A stretch of 64,000 nt of DNA, taken from the NCBI GenBank assembly GCA_040289295.1, contig PSLA01000008.1, forward strand, positions 1 through 64,000, in the 5' to 3' direction. The notes beneath the pieces are model-generated. The model ran no database searches. It had not been told where the DNA came from and was given only the letters and a program-made list of their open reading frames with translations. The DNA is from J051 sp040289295 (GTDB lineage Bacteria; Armatimonadota; Fimbriimonadia; Fimbriimonadales; ATM1). The position numbers were made by a program, and so were the translations under genes. This document shows positions 60,231 to 64,000 of this stretch, in pieces. Within the stretch, counting starts at the first letter, position 1. Each line of letters starts with the position of its first letter.

Positions 60231-62873
60231 CTACCGGCCTTCGGCCAGCTGCGGGTCTGGTCGGACGGTGAGCGTCTTTGTAGCCACCTTGTCGGCCAGC
60301 TTGACGCGAACCGCGTAGGTCCCCGGCTCGACGGTTCCGCCGCGGCCCTGGGAGACGCCTCCCCGCTCTCCTTCACGGCCGGGATCACCGCCCCCTAGCC
60401 CTCCGGAGCGGCGGAAGTTCCAGTATGCGACGTTGATGCCGGCGTTACCGGGCGCGTTCGCAATGGTCGCGATCACTTGGCCGGCGGCATCGAGAATCTC
60501 GACGGTTGCGTCCGCGTTAGCGCTGAGGTAGTACATGATTCTTGCTCCCGCGGGCGGGTTTTCACCGAAGTACCATCCGTCACCGTCTCCATAGCCCCCA
60601 GTGCCGTTCGGAACCCACTGATAAGCGTCAACGGTGTCGGCGAGGACGACCGCTTCGCTCATGTTGTCGGCGCGGAGCGCCTGGAGCCCCTCAATCGGGG
60701 CGATAAAGATCCCTCGGCCGTGCGTGCCGAGAATGATCTCGCGTTCGCGTGGATGGATCTCTATGTCGTGAACTGCGACGGTGGGCAGGTTCGTGCTCCA
60801 CCGAGTCCACTTCTGCCCTCGATCAAAGGAGACGTACAGGCCGAACTCAGTTCCTACGAATAGGAGGTTCTCGTTGGTCGGGTCCTCCTTGATTACGTAC
60901 ACGGACTCGTCTTGCGGGAGGTTAGCCGTGATGTTCGTCCATGTCTTGCCGAGGTCTTCAGTCACGAACACGTACGGTTTGAAGTCGCCGGTGCGATGCC
61001 CGTCGAAGGTGACGTAGCAGCGGTCGCGGCGATGCGCGCTGGCGTGCACGCGGCTCACCCACGTGTTTGCAGGAACGCCTTGAAGGTTTGCTGTCACGTT
61101 CGTCCATTCGTGGCCGCCGTTTTCGGACACGTGCACCAACCCGTCGTCGGTACCCACCCAAACGAGGTCGGCGACAAGGGGCGACTCGCTGATCGTGACG
61201 ATGGTGCAGTGCGTCTCCGCTCCGGTGTGTTCGGGCGTAAGGCCTCCCATCGGCTTCTGTTTTTCAGGGTCGTTCGTTGTAAGGTCCGGGCTGACCTGCT
61301 TCCAGTTGCGTCCCTGGTCAATCGTCTTCCACAGCACGTTCCCGCCGAACCAAATGATCTTGGAGTTGTGCGGGCTCATGACGATGGGGGAAGACCAGTT
61401 GTAGCGCATACCTTGCGCACGCGGTCGGATGTTTGCGACCTCGCCGGTGCGCTTGTTTCTTCGTCCGATGTTTCCGCCCTGACTCTCGTAGTAGATGGTT
61501 ACGTTGTCGGTGGGATCAACTTGCACGTGGCAGCCGTCGCCTCCCCCGACTCTGTACCACTCCCAGTTCCCGATTCCGCGGCTCCGTGAGATGGAGGGTC
61601 CGCCCCAACTGCCGTTGTCTTGGAGGCCTCCGTACACGTGGTATGGCACAGCCATGTCGTAAGTGACATCATAGAACTGCGAGATCGGCATATCCTCCAT
61701 GAAAAGGAACGTCTTCGCTCCGTCGAACGACACGGCAACTCCCCCGTCGGAGCCGGTGATTATGTGGTTCGAGTTGCTGGGATTGATCCAAACGGCGTGG
61801 AAGTCAACATGGATGCCCAGCCGCAGGGCGCGCCACGTGGCGCCGGCGTCCGTGGACTCCATCAGGTTCGTGGAGACGGCGAAGAGGTGCTTGTCGTCGT
61901 TCGGGTCAACAACGATCTCGTGATAGTAGAACGGTCGTGTGTTGAATGTGCCCATGCGCTTCCACGATGCCCCGGCATCTTCGCTTCGATACACACCGTT
62001 CTGGTCGTTTTGCGTGCCTCTTCCCTCCGCTTCGACAATCGCGTAGAGGATGCGAGAATTTTTTGGATAGATGGTGAGGCCAATGTTGCCCGTCTGACCT
62101 TTGGGCAGGCCGTTGGTCAACCTCGTCCATCGTTCGCCGCCGTCGGTGCTCTTGTAGATTCCACCGTTCGGGCCACCGCTGCGGAAGGTCCACGGATATC
62201 GCCGGCGTTCATACATGCTGGCATAGAGCACATTGGGGTTGTTCGGATCGATGATGATGTCGCTCGCTCCGGTGTCCTCGTCGGTGTAGAGCACCTTGCG
62301 CCATGTCTTCCCTCCATCGGTGGTTTTGTACACGCCTCGGTGTTCGCTGGCGCTCCAGAGTGGGCCGATGGCGGCGACCCAGGCAATGTTCGGGTCACGC
62401 GGATGGGTGACGATACGCGCAATCTGCTGCGTCTCCTTCAAACCGACGTGCTCCCAGGTGTTGCCTGCGTCCTTGGAGCGATATACTCCCCTTCCCCACG
62501 CGACGCTGTTTCGGTTGTTCGATTCGCCGGCGCCGACCCAGACGATGTCAGGGTTGGCAGCCGAGAGCGTAACGTCGCCTATCGAGGCGGAGTCGAGTTC
62601 GTCGGTGATAGGCGACCAAGAGACTCCGCCGTTGGTCGTTTTCCAAACTCCGCCGGAGGCGGAAGCGACATAGATGACCGCCGTGTTGCGTGGGTCAACG
62701 TCGATGTCGCTGACGCGCCCGCTCATTACGGCAGGCCCAATCGAGCGGAATCGGACTCCTCGAAGAATCTCTTCCGGGCTCGCCTGAGCAAGCGCCAACG
62801 ATGCAAAAAGAGCCGCCACGACGTAACTGGAAGCCCAGTAGACAAGAATTTTGGTCCTTTGATTCATGTGCAT
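60231..62873 (-). CDS. Large secreted BNR-repeat/VPS10-like beta-propeller protein
   Basis: A signal peptide (YVVAALFASLALAQA) is followed by about 700 residues of propeller repeats. Many units contain Asp-box-like sequences SxDxGxTW: TTNGGVSWSPI, SKDAGNTWEHV, TTDGGKTWRKV, STDGGERWTRL, SEDAGASWKRM, STDAGATWRAL, SENGGHEWTNV, TEDLGKTWTNI. A C-terminal domain (about 760-880) with ILDAAGQVIATIANAPGNAG and GTYAVRVKLADK resembles FlgD-Ig-like folds. Such proteins are common in secretion-rich soil and freshwater phyla. Enzymatic activity cannot be assigned. Confidence 0.85.
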   Translation of the reverse strand: MHMNQRTKILVYWASSYVVAALFASLALAQASPEEILRGVRFRSIGPAVMSGRVSDIDVDPRNTAVIYVASASGGVWKTTNGGVSWSPITDELDSASIGDVTLSAANPDIVWVGAGESNNRNSVAWGRGVYRSKDAGNTWEHVGLKETQQIARIVTHPRDPNIAWVAAIGPLWSASEHRGVYKTTDGGKTWRKVLYTDEDTGASDIIIDPNNPNVLYASMYERRRYPWTFRSGGPNGGIYKSTDGGERWTRLTNGLPKGQTGNIGLTIYPKNSRILYAIVEAEGRGTQNDQNGVYRSEDAGASWKRMGTFNTRPFYYHEIVVDPNDDKHLFAVSTNLMESTDAGATWRALRLGIHVDFHAVWINPSNSNHIITGSDGGVAVSFDGAKTFLFMEDMPISQFYDVTYDMAVPYHVYGGLQDNGSWGGPSISRSRGIGNWEWYRVGGGDGCHVQVDPTDNVTIYYESQGGNIGRRNKRTGEVANIRPRAQGMRYNWSSPIVMSPHNSKIIWFGGNVLWKTIDQGRNWKQVSPDLTTNDPEKQKPMGGLTPEHTGAETHCTIVTISESPLVADLVWVGTDDGLVHVSENGGHEWTNVTANLQGVPANTWVSRVHASAHRRDRCYVTFDGHRTGDFKPYVFVTEDLGKTWTNITANLPQDESVYVIKEDPTNENLLFVGTEFGLYVSFDRGQKWTRWSTNLPTVAVHDIEIHPREREIILGTHGRGIFIAPIEGLQALRADNMSEAVVLADTVDAYQWVPNGTGGYGDGDGWYFGENPPAGARIMYYLSANADATVEILDAAGQVIATIANAPGNAGINVAYWNFRRSGGLGGGDPGREGERGGVSQGRGGTVEPGTYAVRVKLADKVATKTLTVRPDPQLAEGR

Positions 62874-63015
62874 GTCCCCTTCAATGGTAACGGGCTATTC
62901 CTGACCCGGTGCCGCAGATGGCAGCTCGTATCGGTAGCCCTCGCTTGCTTTTACCCCTTACGCCTTGGCAATGATTCCCGCTTCGGGGTACCATTTGGTC
63001 GGCAGGGTCGGGAAT

Positions 63016-64000
63016 ATGAGCGTTGAGGAGAGAGGAGCGACGCTTGCCGTCGTTCGGGTGGAACCGCCGCTTTGCCGCAGGCTGGAGCGTCTCAGCACCC
63101 ACCTGGGGTGTGCGCCATTAGACGCTTTCGACTCGGTCGATGAGCTCGCGGCTCGTCCTGAATGGCCGGAAGTGATCCTGTTTGACGCCGAGAGAGTCGG
63201 AGCTGATACAGCCCGGCTCTTTGACTGTAGGGTGGACAGCCATCTTACGCCGATCGTTGCTCTTGTGCCTTCGGTGGAATCTTCGCTGGCCCAAGCGTGC
63301 GCCGAAGCGGGAGCGCACGAAGTCTTTTCGTATGACCAGGTTGGTGTGGCTCTCGCCCATCGGCTGCGCTCCCTTCTGGAGGCTCGTGCGCTGCTCGTTT
63401 CGATTCGGAACGGCATCGATCCAGGCACACTACCGAGGCACGTGCGCGCCCTGGCGGCGGCGGCAGAGGTTGTCGAGGATCGGACGGGCGGCCACACGGC
63501 GAGGGTGGCTTGCCTGTCCGCCAACATTGCCGTGAGGTTGGGAGAGTCGCGCCATCTGGTCGAGCGCGTGCGACTCGCCGCGCTGCTGCACGACGTAGGC
63601 AAGCTTGCGGTCCCATCAATGATCCTGAAGAAGCCGGCGCGCCTTAGCCATTGGGAATTCGCGGTCGTACAACGGCACACGACGGAAGGCGCAGCGATGC
63701 TCGGTGAGCCGGTGACCGAGGAGCTTATGATCGCGCGCACCATCGCCGAAACCCATCACGAGCGATGGGACGGCGCCGGCTATCCAAATGGCCTAGCGGG
63801 AGACGCAATACCGCTCGAAGGCCGCATTGTGGCTGTTGCAGACGTTTTCGACGCGCTGACCTCAGACCGCGCGTACAAACCGGCTTGGCACATCGGTGAT
63901 GCGCTCGCCGAAATCGAACGCGGGGCGGGAACACAGTTCGACGCCCAAGCCGTCGAGGCGCTGATTTCTGTGTCGAAGGAGCCGGGTTTCCGTTGGGCTG
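63016..64000 (+). CDS. HD-GYP phosphodiesterase-like response regulator (cut by window edge)
   Basis: The ATG at 63016 opens 328 codons that run past the end of the window. Residues 1-125 look like a receiver domain with a candidate phospho-Asp (VILFDAERVG), but the early acidic pair and the late Lys are not evident. The HD-GYP domain starts at about residue 137. It has HTARVACLS, LLHDVGKLAVP, HTTEGAAML and the full signature HHERWDGAGYP, followed by VAVADVFDALTSDRAYK. It would hydrolyse cyclic di-GMP. No sensor kinase gene is visible. It is divergent from the BNR gene. Confidence 0.88.
   Translation, partial: MSVEERGATLAVVRVEPPLCRRLERLSTHLGCAPLDAFDSVDELAARPEWPEVILFDAERVGADTARLFDCRVDSHLTPIVALVPSVESSLAQACAEAGAHEVFSYDQVGVALAHRLRSLLEARALLVSIRNGIDPGTLPRHVRALAAAAEVVEDRTGGHTARVACLSANIAVRLGESRHLVERVRLAALLHDVGKLAVPSMILKKPARLSHWEFAVVQRHTTEGAAMLGEPVTEELMIARTIAETHHERWDGAGYPNGLAGDAIPLEGRIVAVADVFDALTSDRAYKPAWHIGDALAEIERGAGTQFDAQAVEALISVSKEPGFRWA

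Noticed and set aside
60011..60388. Minus-strand frame overlapping the 3' end of the BNR gene
   Set aside because: Composition is that of a shadow frame, with no family and no ribosome site.

Overview
The window is a bacterial chromosome segment of roughly 60% GC, about 85-90% coding, with many genes in short runs that overlap by the ATGA/GTGA pattern. It comes from a diderm (lptF- and lptD-type genes, kdsD, a PEP-CTERM protein). It also has a prepilin-like protein ending in an H-X9-DG motif, a DUF2089/DUF4097 pair, a futalosine-pathway menaquinone gene (mqnD) and a GldC homologue. I infer the Armatimonadota (Fimbriimonadia-like) as the best guess. No rRNA or tRNA gene is visible to confirm this.

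Layout. 1-5.8 kb: a partial secreted protein, small hypotheticals, then a minus-strand group (DUF2089 regulator, DUF4097 protein; mnmE behind an MFS transporter). 5.8-11.6 kb: rpsB-tsf, a MerR regulator fused to a thioredoxin-like domain with its own operator-promoter, a broken secreted protein, glyQ, and an HDOD protein. 11.7-20.7 kb is the most plastic part. It holds a pilB-type ATPase carrying an assembly gap and a frameshift, a REP-associated tyrosine transposase (RAYT), an EAL-HDOD protein, gldC, a 3-methyladenine glycosylase, an ECF sigma / anti-sigma / inactive HtrA-like operon, and a PilZ protein. 20.7-29 kb: mfd, kdsD, a PepV-like dipeptidase, and a polysaccharide ABC exporter. 29.5-34.3 kb: an ArsR regulator, a degenerate asparagine synthetase, L25, folP-sucC. 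34.3-47.2 kb: a PQQ-type sugar dehydrogenase, endonuclease III, glnE-plsY-lptF-lptD, a GH42-like protein with histone-like tails, and era. 47.2-64 kb: a PEP-CTERM protein, an AT-hook DNA-binding protein, a dead sugar-binding-protein gene, trmFO, a prepilin-like gene flanked by inverted repeats, a truncated DUF92 gene, an acetyltransferase, an SDR, moeA, mqnD, a large BNR/VPS10-like secreted protein, and an HD-GYP protein cut by the window edge.

The dominant unexplained structure is a set of dispersed palindromic repeats. Family A has the hairpin core CCCTCTCCC-N3/4-GGGAGAGGG with outer arms CCCTCACCC / GGGTGAGGG. Family B has the core AGGGAGCGTGAGCGTCC followed by CGCGAACAC or CGCGAGCAG. Together they occur at about 25-30 places, and most lie at 0-1.5, 11-20.7, 24.3, 27, 47.2-51 and 58.5 kb. 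They are nearly absent from 27-47 kb. Copies cluster around the RAYT gene at 14.2-14.5 kb, which is the enzyme class known to be tied to REP elements. Unusually, copies have entered coding DNA: they lie in frame inside the pilB-type gene, form the 3' ends of the sigma-factor and EAL-HDOD genes, adjoin the gap in the anti-sigma gene, and supply apparent start codons. I regard this RAYT/REP-like system and its protein-coding insertions as the main discovery candidate. Several signalling genes (two HDOD proteins, one fused to EAL, plus PilZ and HD-GYP) suggest active cyclic-di-GMP and pilus-linked regulation.
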